This document shows, one piece after another, positions 43,296 through 53,376 of a stretch of 64,000 bases of DNA (the first letter of the stretch is position 1; every line of letters begins with the position of its first letter). Both the position numbers and the translations under genes were made by a program. Below the pieces are notes generated by a model. The model was not told where the DNA came from and did not search any database. It saw only the letters and a list, made by a program, of their open reading frames with translations. Source of the stretch: Comamonas flocculans (GTDB lineage Bacteria; Pseudomonadota; Gammaproteobacteria; Burkholderiales; Burkholderiaceae_C); assembly GCF_007954405.1 (NCBI RefSeq), contig NZ_CP042344.1, positions 372,001 through 436,000 of the forward strand, read 5' to 3'.

Positions 43296-44942
43296 TCATC
43301 CGGCAAAGCGCTGGCTGGCGCTGTGGCGCCATTCGCTGCCAAAGCCCAGACGCGACACCCGCGGCCCCGTGGCCGCCTGGTGGCGCTTGAATTCGGAGCG
43401 GCGCACCAGGCCCAGCACGCGCTCGCACTCGGCGCGTGGCAGGCCTGCGGCCACCATGACCTGCAGGTCCTGGCCGCCCTCCAGGTGAGCGCCGATGATG
43501 GCATCGAGCAGCTCGTAGGGCGGCAGGCTGTCCTGGTCGGTCTGGTCGGCTCGCAGCTCGGCGCTGGGCGGGCGCGTGATGATGCGCTCGGGTATCGGCT
43601 CGCTGCCGGCGCCGAAAGGGTCGTGCGCGTTGCGCCAGCGCGCCAGAGCGAACGCTTGGGTCTTGAGCACGTCGCGGATTGGCGCAAAGCCGCCCGCCAT
43701 GTCGCCGTAGAGCGTGCAATAGCCCGTGGCCAGCTCGCTCTTGTTGCCGGTCACCAGCACCACCGCCCCGGTCTTGTTGGACAAGGCCATGAGCAGGCTG
43801 CCGCGCACGCGCGCCTGCAGGTTCTCCTCGGTGGTGTCTTCGGGCAGACCGGCAAACAAGGGCGCGAGCGCCGCGCGAAAGCCGGAAAACAGCGGACCGA
43901 TGGCGATGTCGGCTATGCGCGCGCCCACGCGGCGGGCCATCTCGTGCGCGTCGATGCGACTGATCTCGGCGCTGTAGGGCGAGGGCATGAACAGCGTGCG
44001 CACCCGCTCCGGCCCGAGCGCATCGACCGCCAGCGCCAGCACCAGCGCCGAATCCAGCCCGCCGGACAAGCCCAGCACCACGCCCGGAAAACCGTTGAGC
44101 GCAACGTAGTCGCGCAGCGCGCACACCAGCGCGCGCCACAGCTCCTCCTGCCAGTCGGCGACGTGCTCCACTCGCGCTTCTATCGTGATAGCGCCTTGCG
44201 CTTGTCTGATGCGGGCTACAGCCGTTTCTTCTTCAAACAAGGACAAGCGCATGGCGGCGCTGCCGTCGGCCTGCAGCGCGAGCGACTGCCCGGCGAACAG
44301 CCATTCGTCCTGCCCGCCCACGCCGCGCGCGGCCAGCAGCGGCAGGCGGCTGCGCCGCATGCACTGGCGCAGGCGCTGTTCCCACTGTGCCGACTGGCCC
44401 AGCGCATAAGGCGTGGCGTCGAGCACCAGCAGCAGGCGCGCACCGCGGCGCGCGAGTGCCTGCGCCGCGCCCTCGGCGTCGATGTCCGCGCCGATGAGCA
44501 AGCCCAGGCGCAGGCCGGCGTGCTCAAAGACGCTGTCCTCGCTGCCCGCGACAAAGTAGCGCGCATCGTCCGAGGTGCCGCCATCGACCAGCACGCGCCG
44601 CGCATGGCGGCACAGCAGCGCGCCGCCGGCGTAGACGCTCGCCGCGTCGTGCAGGCGCGCGGCGCCCGGCGCCCGGCAGGGATGGCCCACCACCAGCGCC
44701 AGGCCGGGCAGCTCTGCGGTGGCCGCGGCGACCTGGGCCAGGCCCCGCTCGCAAGCGTCGATGAAGGCCGGGCGCAGCAGCAGGTCGGCCGGCATGTAGC
44801 CGCTCAGCGCAAGCTGGGGCGTGAGCAGCACGGCGGCGCCGTCGGCATGCGCCTGGCGCGCGGCAGCGATGATGCGTCGCACATTGGCGGCAATGTCGCC
44901 CACGGTGCTGCGCATCTGGGCAATGCCAAGAAGAGGAAACAT
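43296..44942 (-). CDS. nadE: NAD synthetase with a degenerate glutaminase domain
   Basis: 548 residues in the two-domain form. The C-terminal synthetase domain (about residues 270-548) looks active: LGLSGGLDSALVLALAVDAL P-loop, VTGNKSELATGYCTLYGDM and GGFAPIRDVLKTQ. The N-terminal nitrilase-like domain normally takes ammonia from glutamine with a Glu-Lys-Cys triad. Here the Glu motif PELALSGY reads PQLALSGY (Gln43), the Lys before the DExRYF motif is Arg (Arg115), and ICED reads IGAD (Gly151). The normal LPNYxVFDE stretch is also lost. A dispersed repeat is read in frame at about residues 235-254, in the linker between domains. I infer ammonia-dependent synthesis. The PII gene follows 45 bp downstream. 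Confidence 0.93.
   Translation of the reverse strand: MFPLLGIAQMRSTVGDIAANVRRIIAAARQAHADGAAVLLTPQLALSGYMPADLLLRPAFIDACERGLAQVAAATAELPGLALVVGHPCRAPGAARLHDAASVYAGGALLCRHARRVLVDGGTSDDARYFVAGSEDSVFEHAGLRLGLLIGADIDAEGAAQALARRGARLLLVLDATPYALGQSAQWEQRLRQCMRRSRLPLLAARGVGGQDEWLFAGQSLALQADGSAAMRLSLFEEETAVARIRQAQGAITIEARVEHVADWQEELWRALVCALRDYVALNGFPGVVLGLSGGLDSALVLALAVDALGPERVRTLFMPSPYSAEISRIDAHEMARRVGARIADIAIGPLFSGFRAALAPLFAGLPEDTTEENLQARVRGSLLMALSNKTGAVVLVTGNKSELATGYCTLYGDMAGGFAPIRDVLKTQAFALARWRNAHDPFGAGSEPIPERIITRPPSAELRADQTDQDSLPPYELLDAIIGAHLEGGQDLQVMVAAGLPRAECERVLGLVRRSEFKRHQAATGPRVSRLGFGSEWRHSASQRFAG
44179..44240 (+). repeat. dispersed ~56-bp repeat, copy inside nadE
   Basis: Reads GTGATAGCGCCTTGCGCTTG, TCTGATGCGGGCTACAGCC, GTTTCTTCTTCAAAC. 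More diverged than the waaA copy but with the same block order. nadE reads the opposite strand, in the same frame as in waaA and the RNA methyltransferase, giving ETAVARIRQAQGAITI in the linker between the two domains. Confidence 0.65.
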
Positions 44943-45028
44943 GGCGGTTCTCGAAGTAACGCGCCATTATCGCCACGCCTTTGGCGCGTCGATGCGGGCC
45001 GCAGAGCCGATTGCGCGATGATCTGCCC

Positions 45029-46246
45029 ATGAGCCCCCCCTGCCCGCCCGAACCGCCGTTGCAGGAGCACGCCGGCCTGACCGCGATCGACGCCCGCGAG
45101 TGGGACGCGCTGCTGGCCGCCCAGCCCTGCCCCACGCCCTTCATGCGCCATGCCTACCTGGCCGCGCTGCACGACAGCGGCAGCGCCTGCACGCGCACCG
45201 GCTGGGCGCCGCACGGCTTCACGCTGCGCGACGCGCAGGGCGCGCTGTCCGGCGCCTGCCTGCTCTACCTCAAGAGCCATTCGCGCGGCGAATACGTATT
45301 CGACTGGGCCTGGGCCGACGCCTACGCCCGCCACGGCCTGGCATACTACCCCAAGGCCGTGCTGGCTGTGCCCTTCACGCCGGTACCAGGCACCCGCCTG
45401 CTGGCGCGCGACCAGCGCACGCGCACCGCGCTGCTGCACGGGGTGCTGCAATGGTGCGGCGAGCGCAATCTGTCCTCGCTGCACCTGCTGTTCGGGGCGC
45501 ACGAAGACCTGCAGGCCGCCCGCACGCTGGGCATGGCGCAGCGCGACACGGTGCAGTTTCACTGGCACAACCACCACCCGCGACAAGAGCGCCCGTTTGG
45601 CGACTTCGAGGACTTCCTGGCCGCGCTGTCGCAGGACAAGCGCAAGAAGATCCGCCAGGAACGCCGGCGCGTGGCGCAGGCCGGCGTGCAGTTCCGGGTA
45701 CTGCAGGGCGCGCAGATCACGCCAGCCGACTGGGACTTCTTTTATGCCTGCTACCAGCGTACCTACGCCGAGCACGGCAATCCGCCCTACCTCACACCCG
45801 AGTTCTTTCGCCGCATGGGGCGCACCATGGCGGAGCACTGGGTGCTCTTCGTGGCCGAGCGCGCGGGTCAGCCAATTGCTTGCAGTTTGATAGCTGTTGC
45901 CGCAGGCGGGGCAAGCGAAAGCGGCCAAAAACGTTCAAAAGAACTGGTGGCCTACGGCCGCTACTGGGGCGCGCTGGAGCGCGTGGACTGCCTGCATTTC
46001 GAGGCCTGCTACTACCAGCCCATCGCCTGGTGCATCGCCCAGGGCGTACAGCGCTTTGAAGGCGGCGCCCAGGGCGAGCACAAGCTGGCGCGCGCGCTGC
46101 TGCCCAGCCGCGCGAGCAGCGCGCACTGGATCGCCGACCCGGCCTTCGCCCGCGCGATCGACGACTTCGTGGCGCGTGAAGGCGCCGCCGTGGCCGGCTA
46201 CCAGGACGAGCTGCAGGCGCACAGCCCGTTTCGGCACTCGCCCTAG
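45029..46246 (+). CDS. FemAB/GNAT-like acyltransferase (DUF482 'peptidogalycan' family)
   Basis: 405 residues. Conserved parts are the N-terminal region with TPFMRHAYLAALHDSG, FDWAWADAYARHGL, YYPKAVLAVPFTPVPGTRLL, LSQDKRKKIRQERRR and YGRYWGALERVDCLHFEACY. This is the DUF482 family in the GNAT/FemAB fold, with no firmly known substrate. Residues ~283-304 (LIAVAAGGASESGQKRSK) come from a dispersed repeat inserted between two core strands (PIACS and VAYGRYW). I chose the ATG at 45029. The longer in-frame lead to 44981 lacks conservation. It is divergent from nadE (86 bp) and convergent with ppa. Confidence 0.88.
   Translation: MSPPCPPEPPLQEHAGLTAIDAREWDALLAAQPCPTPFMRHAYLAALHDSGSACTRTGWAPHGFTLRDAQGALSGACLLYLKSHSRGEYVFDWAWADAYARHGLAYYPKAVLAVPFTPVPGTRLLARDQRTRTALLHGVLQWCGERNLSSLHLLFGAHEDLQAARTLGMAQRDTVQFHWHNHHPRQERPFGDFEDFLAALSQDKRKKIRQERRRVAQAGVQFRVLQGAQITPADWDFFYACYQRTYAEHGNPPYLTPEFFRRMGRTMAEHWVLFVAERAGQPIACSLIAVAAGGASESGQKRSKELVAYGRYWGALERVDCLHFEACYYQPIAWCIAQGVQRFEGGAQGEHKLARALLPSRASSAHWIADPAFARAIDDFVAREGAAVAGYQDELQAHSPFRHSP
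45874..45940 (+). repeat. dispersed ~56-bp repeat, copy inside the FemAB-like gene
   Basis: Reads TTTGATAGCTGTTGCCGCAG, GCGGGGCAAGCGAAAGCGGC, CAAAAACGTTCAAAA. The host gene is on the same strand as the repeat here, unlike the other three coding copies. It uses the one plus frame that avoids the TGA-TAG pair in TGATAG and still keeps open, giving LIAVAAGGASESGQKRSK. Confidence 0.75.
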
Positions 46247-46298
46247 CGGCGAGGGCAGCGCGGCCGGCACACCACGGCGCCGCCGTGCCGCGCCCCGA

Positions 46299-46835
46299 TC
46301 AGGGATGGGCGCGCACGTAATTGGCCACGCCGTCCATCAGTTCCTTGTGGGCGGCGGCAACGCCGTCCCAGCCCAGCACCTTGACCCACTTGCCGTCTTC
46401 CAGGTCCTTGTAGTGCTCGAAGAAGTGGCTGATCGCCTTCAGGCGCATGGGGTTGACGTCGTCCACCGTCTTCCAGCCGTCGTACATCTTGAGCACCTTG
46501 GAGGAAGGCACGGCCAGGATCTTGCCGTCTATGCCGGCTTCGTCCTCCATCTTCAGGATGCCCAGGGGACGGCAGCTCACGCCCACGCCCGGCAGCAGCG
46601 GATAGGGCGTGATCACCAGCACGTCCACCGGATCGCCGTCGCCCGACAGGGTCTGCGGCACGTAGCCGTAATTGCAGGGGTAGTACATCGCCACCGTGAG
46701 GAAACGGTCGACGAAGACGGTGTTGGTGTCCTTGTCCACCTCGTACTTGACGGGATCGGACTCGGCGGGAATCTCGATGACGACGTTGAAGAGATCGGGG
46801 AGCAGGTCCCCGGGACTGACGTGGTTCAGAGCCAT
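46299..46835 (-). CDS. ppa: soluble inorganic pyrophosphatase (family I)
   Basis: 178 residues. It hydrolyses pyrophosphate in the cytoplasm, pulling biosynthetic reactions forward. The family signature DGDPVDVLV with its metal-binding Asp residues is present, as are [30 protein letters not shown] and the C-terminal [17 protein letters not shown] chose the ATG at 46835. The frame stays open to 47102, but the extension runs into the shared upstream region and lacks family residues. It is divergent from hppA with 236 bp between the starts. Confidence 0.97.
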   Translation of the reverse strand: MALNHVSPGDLLPDLFNVVIEIPAESDPVKYEVDKDTNTVFVDRFLTVAMYYPCNYGYVPQTLSGDGDPVDVLVITPYPLLPGVGVSCRPLGILKMEDEAGIDGKILAVPSSKVLKMYDGWKTVDDVNPMRLKAISHFFEHYKDLEDGKWVKVLGWDGVAAAHKELMDGVANYVRAHP

Positions 46836-46929
46836 GTTTGCAGGTTGCGGCAGTTGAAAAAAAGAGAACCCAAGGGTTTTCCCCCGGGCAAAACAGCCAC
46901 GGATTCTACGAAGCCGAGCTTGCCGCTTG

Positions 46930-46960
46930 CTTGCACCCTGCTTTGCGCAGTAGATTAGCG
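46930..46960 (+). promoter_or_regulatory. possible hppA promoter
   Basis: A -35 TTGCTT followed after about 18 bp by TAGATT lies near the middle of the 236-bp divergent gap (46836-47071) between ppa and hppA. Matches are partial (four of six for the -10). The leader that follows holds a 7-bp inverted repeat GCAACGC/GCGTTGC (about 47001-47034). The rest of the gap shows nothing I can name. Confidence 0.25.
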
Positions 46961-47071
46961 GGGTTGGCCAATCGACTCCGATGGGCTCGGAGAGCGAGGA
47001 AGCAACGCGGTGGAAGCACTTCTCACTAGCGTTGCGCTTCCGTCTCTGACAAACACAAAGGAGATTCGACA

Positions 47072-49138
<2,067 letters not shown>

Positions 49139-49157
49139 CACTGCCATCAAAATGAGA

Positions 49158-49196
49158 GCGGCTGGCGCACGAAGGACGTGCGCCAGCCGCTTTTTT
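49158..49196 (+). terminator. strong rho-independent terminator after hppA
   Basis: Perfect 13-bp stem GCGGCTGGCGCAC (49158-49170) and GTGCGCCAGCCGC (49178-49190) with a 7-base loop, followed by TTTTTT. It is 19 bp past the hppA stop. It also lies downstream of the convergent DUF937 gene, but the strong U-tract is on the plus strand. Confidence 0.9.
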
Positions 49197-49322
49197 GCCT
49201 CTGGACCACGGTGGCGCCAACGGCTCTGGCCTTCAGTGCGGAACCCGGCGCAAAGCCGCAAAACGACACTGCAGCAAGGCCGGGCGAGCCAATGGGCGAT
49301 AGCCCCGCAAGGCGCAGCCGTG

Positions 49323-49970
49323 TCAGCGCCGCCCGCCCAGCAGGCCGCTGCCCAGCTTGACCAGGTCCGCCAGATCCACCTTGCCGTCACCGTCCTGGTC
49401 GAGCACCGCGCCCAGCAGACCGCCGGCCAGACCGCCCTGCTGCCGCGCGCGCGCACCCTCCTGGCCCAGCACCCGACCGAGGCCGCCCGCATCAAGGCCG
49501 CCGGCACCCACCCGGCGGGCCAGCACCGCCATGACCATGGGCGCGAGCATCTTGAGCAACTGCCCGGCCTGCGCGCCGCTGAGCCCCGTGGCCTGGCCCA
49601 GGCCCGCCTCGGCACGCGATTGCGCACCGCCGAAGACGTGACCGAGGATGCCGCCCGCGTCCATCTGCCGGCTGGCGGGCGCGCCGCCCCCCAGCACGCC
49701 GCCGAGCAGGCTGCCCAGGCCACCACCACCCAGCAGGCCCGCAAGGTCCACGGCGCCCTGCCCTGCGTGGTCGCGCTGCAACGCCCCGAGCAGCGCATCG
49801 GCGCCGCCCGGCCGCGCGGCATTGCGGCCCAAGGCCCCAAGCAGCAGGGGCAGGGCTGCGCCCACGGCCTGGCGCGTGCGTTCGGTGTCCGCGCCCAACT
49901 CTGCGGCCATGCGCTGCATCGCTCCGCCTTGCAGCTGGCCGAGCAGTTCGTCCATCAAAGTGCTGTCCAT
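49323..49970 (-). CDS. DUF937 (YidB-like) protein with a C-terminal EF-hand-like motif
   Basis: 215 residues, very Gly/Leu/Ala-rich. The DUF937 pattern is seen in LMDELLGQLQGGAMQRMAAE, TRQAVGAALPLLLGALGRNA and the GLLGGGGLGSLLGGVLGGG run, followed by helical LKMLAPMVMAVLARRVG. The C-terminal DQDGDGKVDLADLVKLG matches a calcium-binding EF-hand or dockerin-type loop, with Asp residues at the expected alternate places. There is no signal peptide. The function of the family is unknown. It lies alone between the hppA terminator and the hemerythrin gene. The 184 bp before its stop side (49139-49322) hold the terminator and no gene. Confidence 0.82.
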   Translation of the reverse strand: MDSTLMDELLGQLQGGAMQRMAAELGADTERTRQAVGAALPLLLGALGRNAARPGGADALLGALQRDHAGQGAVDLAGLLGGGGLGSLLGGVLGGGAPASRQMDAGGILGHVFGGAQSRAEAGLGQATGLSGAQAGQLLKMLAPMVMAVLARRVGAGGLDAGGLGRVLGQEGARARQQGGLAGGLLGAVLDQDGDGKVDLADLVKLGSGLLGGRR

Positions 49971-50080
49971 CGTCCTTCCTTCAGCTATCCATGTGCAAGG
50001 AATATAGGCGCCGGCATGCCCACCCCCCGGCCGGGTGGCGATACCACAATGTGAACAAGCGTCAGGCCTTGGGGCGGTTC

Positions 50081-50145
50081 GCTATCCGAAGTAGAGCTGC
50101 CAGCGCTTGCTGCGCAAGGTCTAAAGGCGTTTTTGATTCACAAAC
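50081..50145 (+). repeat. dispersed ~56-bp repeat, copy after the hemerythrin gene
   Basis: Reads GCTATCCGAAGTAGAGCTGC, CAGCGCTTGCTGCGCAAGG, TCTAAAGGCGTTTTTGATTC. The AGCGCTTG and CAAGG blocks and the ending TTTTTGATTCA are shared with the other copies. It lies four bases past the stop of the hemerythrin gene and fills much of the gap to the DUF937 start. Confidence 0.75.
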
Positions 50146-50149
50146 CGCG

Positions 50150-50599
50150 TCAACCCCGGCTGCGGACCACGGCCTTGCATGCCCAGCCCTCGGGTACCTG
50201 CGCCGCGGCCAGGGCCTCGGCCAGGCCGGCGTGATCGTCGGCCACGCTGTAGAGAATCTGCTCCTCCTTGGGGTTGTGCAGCTGCAACAGCCCGAACAGC
50301 TCGTCCAGCGCGTCCTGCATGGTCTCGAGCTTCGCTCCCTCGCGGCAGGCCTGGGCGAGCGACTCCATCAACGGCCACATCAGCCCGTGTTCGCGCTCCA
50401 TCACCATGATGGACAGGCCGACCGAGCCTTCGAGCGCCGGGAAAAGCACCGCCTCTTCCAGATACAGGTGCGTACGCAGCAGCTCCAGCGAACGCGCCAG
50501 CTCCACCTGGTCGCTGCTGCCGTCCATGGCGCCCTGCACGCCGAAGTCGATATCCTCGTGTTGCTGCTGCAACAGCGCACTGGCGCTCGGTGCTGACAT
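50150..50599 (-). CDS. hemerythrin HHE domain protein
   Basis: 149 residues forming a four-helix bundle that binds a di-iron site, used for oxygen or NO sensing, storage or iron-sulphur repair in other members. The ligand pattern is visible: His in QQQHEDIDFGV, His and Glu in LLRTHLYLEEAVLFPAL, His in EREHGLMWPL and His/Glu in LQLHNPKEEQILY. I chose the ATG at 50599 (MSAPSASAL), since the 18-residue extension to 50653 is not conserved in style. It is upstream of a dispersed repeat. The role here cannot be told from neighbours. Confidence 0.87.
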   Translation of the reverse strand: MSAPSASALLQQQHEDIDFGVQGAMDGSSDQVELARSLELLRTHLYLEEAVLFPALEGSVGLSIMVMEREHGLMWPLMESLAQACREGAKLETMQDALDELFGLLQLHNPKEEQILYSVADDHAGLAEALAAAQVPEGWACKAVVRSRG

Positions 50600-50745
50600 C
50601 TGCGCATTCCCCTGCCGGTTCCAAACCAGGGCGCACCCTAGCACAGGCGCCAAGCACGCAATGCCGGGCGGGGCACTGTCGGGGCAGGCGCGCCCTGCTC
50701 CTGCAGGCCGCAGCCGACCTGGCCCGCGGCTTGGCTGGCGCAGGT

Positions 50746-52146
50746 TCAGACGGACTGGATGGCGCCGGGACGCGTGAGCTTGTCGGCTACGAGCAGTCCC
50801 TTGATCTCGACCTGGCTCAGGACGTCAAGCTCCTCTGCAACCACCGCAATCGGTTTGCCGCTGACCAGGGCGGTCTTGGCGATGCGCGCGGCCTTCTCGT
50901 AACCTATCAGCGGGCTGAGCGCGGTCACCAGCGTCACCGAGTCACCGATGCGCTGCTCCAGCAAGGCCCGGTTGGCGGTGATGCCCTGCACGCAATTGAG
51001 CTTGAGCGTCTCGCAGGCCTGCGCCAGGTGGTTCAGGCTCTTGTGCAGGCACCAGCCCATGATGGGCTCGAAGGCGTTGAGCTGCAGCTGCCCCGCCTCC
51101 ACCGCCATGGTGATCGTGGCGTCGTTGCCCACCACCTCGAAGCACACCTGGTTGACTACCTCGGGGATCACCGGGTTGACCTTGCCCGGCATGATCGAAG
51201 AGCCCGCCTGGCGCGCGGGCAGGCAGATGTCGCCCAGCCCCGCCTGCGGCCCCGACGAGAGCAGGCGCAGGTCGTTGGCGATCTTGGACAGCTTGATGGC
51301 CACCCGCTTGAGCACCCCGGAGATGTCGGCAAACGCCCCAGTGTCGCAGGTAGCGGCAATCAGATCGGGCGCCTGGTGCACCGGCACCCCCGAGACCTGC
51401 GCAAGCCGCGCGGTCACGAGCGCCGCATAGCCCACGGGCGCATTGATGCCCGTGCCTATCGCCGTCGCGCCCATGTTGATTTCGCACATCAGCTCGCTCG
51501 ACTGGCGCAGGCGCCGCTCATCGTCGGCCACCATGCTGGCAAAGGCGGCGAACTCCTGCCCCAGGGTCATGGGCACCGCGTCCTGCAGCTGGGTGCGGCC
51601 GATCTTGAGGATGTCGGCAAATTCGCGTGCCTTGTCCTCGAAGGCCAGGCGCAGGCTCGCCAGCGACTGCAGCAGGGTCTGAATGCCGAACCAGGTGGCG
51701 AGCTTGACCGCGGTGGGATAGGTATCGTTGGTGCTTTGCGAGGCATTCACGTGGTCATTGGGGTGCACCACCTCGTAGCTGCCGCGCGCCAGGCCCAGGT
51801 GCTCGAGCGCCCGGTTGGCGATCACCTCATTGGCGTTCATGTTGGTCGATGTGCCCGCCCCGCCCTGGATCACGTCCACCACGAACTGCTCGTGCAACTG
51901 GCCGGCGATCAGATCGTCACAGGCCTTGCAGATCGCATCGGCCACCTGCGGCTGCACCGCGCCCAGCTGCAGATTGGCCTGGGCCGCGGCCTTCTTCACG
52001 AAGGCAAAGGCGCGCACCAGCTCGGGCATGCGCGACACCGGGTTGCCGCTGATGGAAAAATTTTCCACCGCGCGGGCGCTGTGCACGCCCCAATAGGCAT
52101 TGTCGGGGATGGATTTGCTTCCAAGGAAATCGTGTTCTTCACGCAT
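50746..52146 (-). CDS. aspA: aspartate ammonia-lyase
   Basis: 466 residues. It converts L-aspartate to fumarate and ammonia. The fumarase/aspartase superfamily signature GSSIMPGKVNPVIPE carries the catalytic Ser loop. Other conserved parts are GGAGTSTNMNANEVIANRAL, HPNDHVNASQSTNDTYPTA and KIGRTQLQDAVPMTLGQEF. The N-terminal EHDFLGSKSIPDNAYWGVHS distinguishes aspartase from fumarase C only weakly, but the overall pattern favours AspA. Start ATG at 52146. A likely -10 box lies 140 bp upstream. It stands alone. Confidence 0.95.
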   Translation of the reverse strand: MREEHDFLGSKSIPDNAYWGVHSARAVENFSISGNPVSRMPELVRAFAFVKKAAAQANLQLGAVQPQVADAICKACDDLIAGQLHEQFVVDVIQGGAGTSTNMNANEVIANRALEHLGLARGSYEVVHPNDHVNASQSTNDTYPTAVKLATWFGIQTLLQSLASLRLAFEDKAREFADILKIGRTQLQDAVPMTLGQEFAAFASMVADDERRLRQSSELMCEINMGATAIGTGINAPVGYAALVTARLAQVSGVPVHQAPDLIAATCDTGAFADISGVLKRVAIKLSKIANDLRLLSSGPQAGLGDICLPARQAGSSIMPGKVNPVIPEVVNQVCFEVVGNDATITMAVEAGQLQLNAFEPIMGWCLHKSLNHLAQACETLKLNCVQGITANRALLEQRIGDSVTLVTALSPLIGYEKAARIAKTALVSGKPIAVVAEELDVLSQVEIKGLLVADKLTRPGAIQSV

Positions 52147-52285
52147 GGCTCAGGGGGCTTTCTTCATCGAAACTGCCGTGCCACGCCGTCGCGGCGCATA
52201 AGGGGCGCAGCACAGGCTGATGGGGCAAGGCGTACAAGGACTGGAGCGTGCGCGGGCACAAGCCGCCGCGAACGCCAAACCCTTG

Positions 52286-52291
52286 ATTATC
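52286..52291 (-). promoter_or_regulatory. possible -10 box upstream of aspA
   Basis: Minus strand GATAAT, with TTATGC 16 bp upstream as a poor -35. It would give a leader of about 135 nt. The 185-bp gap between aspA and the dioxygenase gene (52147-52331) shows no other element. Confidence 0.3.
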
Positions 52292-52331
52292 GCTCAATGC
52301 AGAACGTGCATAACCCCACAAGCGCCGACGC

Positions 52332-53198
52332 TCATCCCCAAAGCACCGAACGCATGGAGATCGCGCCGCGCTGAAAGCCGGTATTGAAGAACTGCGGCGC
52401 CTCGTCGAGCCCTGCCGCACCAATGGCGTAGAGCAGCGGCAGGTAGTGGTCGTAGCTGGGGTGGGCCAGCTCGGCGATTTCCCCCCAGCTCTGGAAATCG
52501 ATCAGGCTCTGCCAGTCCTGCGCCTGCAGCGCGTGGGTGACACGGCTGTCGAACTCCTGCGCCCAGGTGTAGGTGGCGTTGATGCCCGCCTGCGCGCGCA
52601 GCGCGCGCAGGTTGTGCACGATATTGCCGCTCGCGACGATCAGCACGCCACGCTCGCGCAGCGCGGCGAGCTGGCGGCCCAGCGCAAAATGCTGCGCGGG
52701 CGGGCGGTCGTAGGCAATGCTCAGCTGCGCCACCGGCAGGTCCGCCTTGGGGAACATCGGCTTGAGCACGCCCCAGGCGCCGTGGTCCAGGCCCCATTGC
52801 TCGGCATCCACGCCCAGCGGCGCGCCCGAGTCCGGATCGCGCAAGAACCGGGCGAGCGCCTGCACCGCGTCGGGCGCGCCGGGCGCGGGGTACTGCTGCT
52901 CGAACAGCTCGCGCGGGAATCCGCCAAAGTCGTGGATGGTGCGCGGCTGCGCCATGCCGGTCAGCCACCACGAAGCGCCGGTGATCCAGTGGGCAGAGAT
53001 GCACAGCACCAGTTGCGGTCGTCCGCAGCGCGCCAGCAGTTGCTGGCCCATGTCCTCCCAGGTCAAGTGCCACGCATTGCGCTCGATGGCGTTCAGCGGA
53101 CTGCCGTGGCCGACAAAGACCACGGGCATGCGTGCGCTGTGCTGTAACACGGGTGTCAGCACGGCGGTGTCGGGCAAGGGAAGTTCCCTGGCGCTCAT
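52332..53198 (-). CDS. ygiD: extradiol aromatic ring-opening dioxygenase (4,5-DOPA dioxygenase type, YgiD)
   Basis: 288 residues of the class III extradiol dioxygenase superfamily (LigB/DODA type). Metal ligands are seen in FVGHGSPLNAIE and SAHWIT, and the active-site His in NIVHNLRALR. Other typical pieces are HDFGGFPRELFEQQYPAPG and GLDHGAWGVLKPMFP. I chose the ATG at 53198 (MSARELPLPD); the longer frame to 53222 adds eight residues. Members cleave DOPA in vitro, but the cellular substrate is usually unknown. It is divergent from the CaiB-like gene, with 178 bp between. Confidence 0.9.
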   Translation of the reverse strand: MSARELPLPDTAVLTPVLQHSARMPVVFVGHGSPLNAIERNAWHLTWEDMGQQLLARCGRPQLVLCISAHWITGASWWLTGMAQPRTIHDFGGFPRELFEQQYPAPGAPDAVQALARFLRDPDSGAPLGVDAEQWGLDHGAWGVLKPMFPKADLPVAQLSIAYDRPPAQHFALGRQLAALRERGVLIVASGNIVHNLRALRAQAGINATYTWAQEFDSRVTHALQAQDWQSLIDFQSWGEIAELAHPSYDHYLPLLYAIGAAGLDEAPQFFNTGFQRGAISMRSVLWG

Positions 53199-53376
53199 GT
53201 AAGCTTCTCCATAAAGTGGCATTCAAAGCCGCCTGTCAGCCGACATCAGGCCGCAAAGCTCGTGGCCACGGGCACAGACATACAGGCGGCTTCGAGTCAA
53301 TTCAAACCAACCCCGCAGGCTACCATCTTGGCGGGAATTCGGCTCGCACCGCAGCATTTCAAGCAAGGAACACGCC

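Noticed and set aside
46247..46298. GC-rich inverted sequence (GGCAC...GTGCC) between the convergent FemAB-like and ppa genes, considered as a terminator.
   Set aside because: The stem is imperfect and no U-tract follows on either strand.
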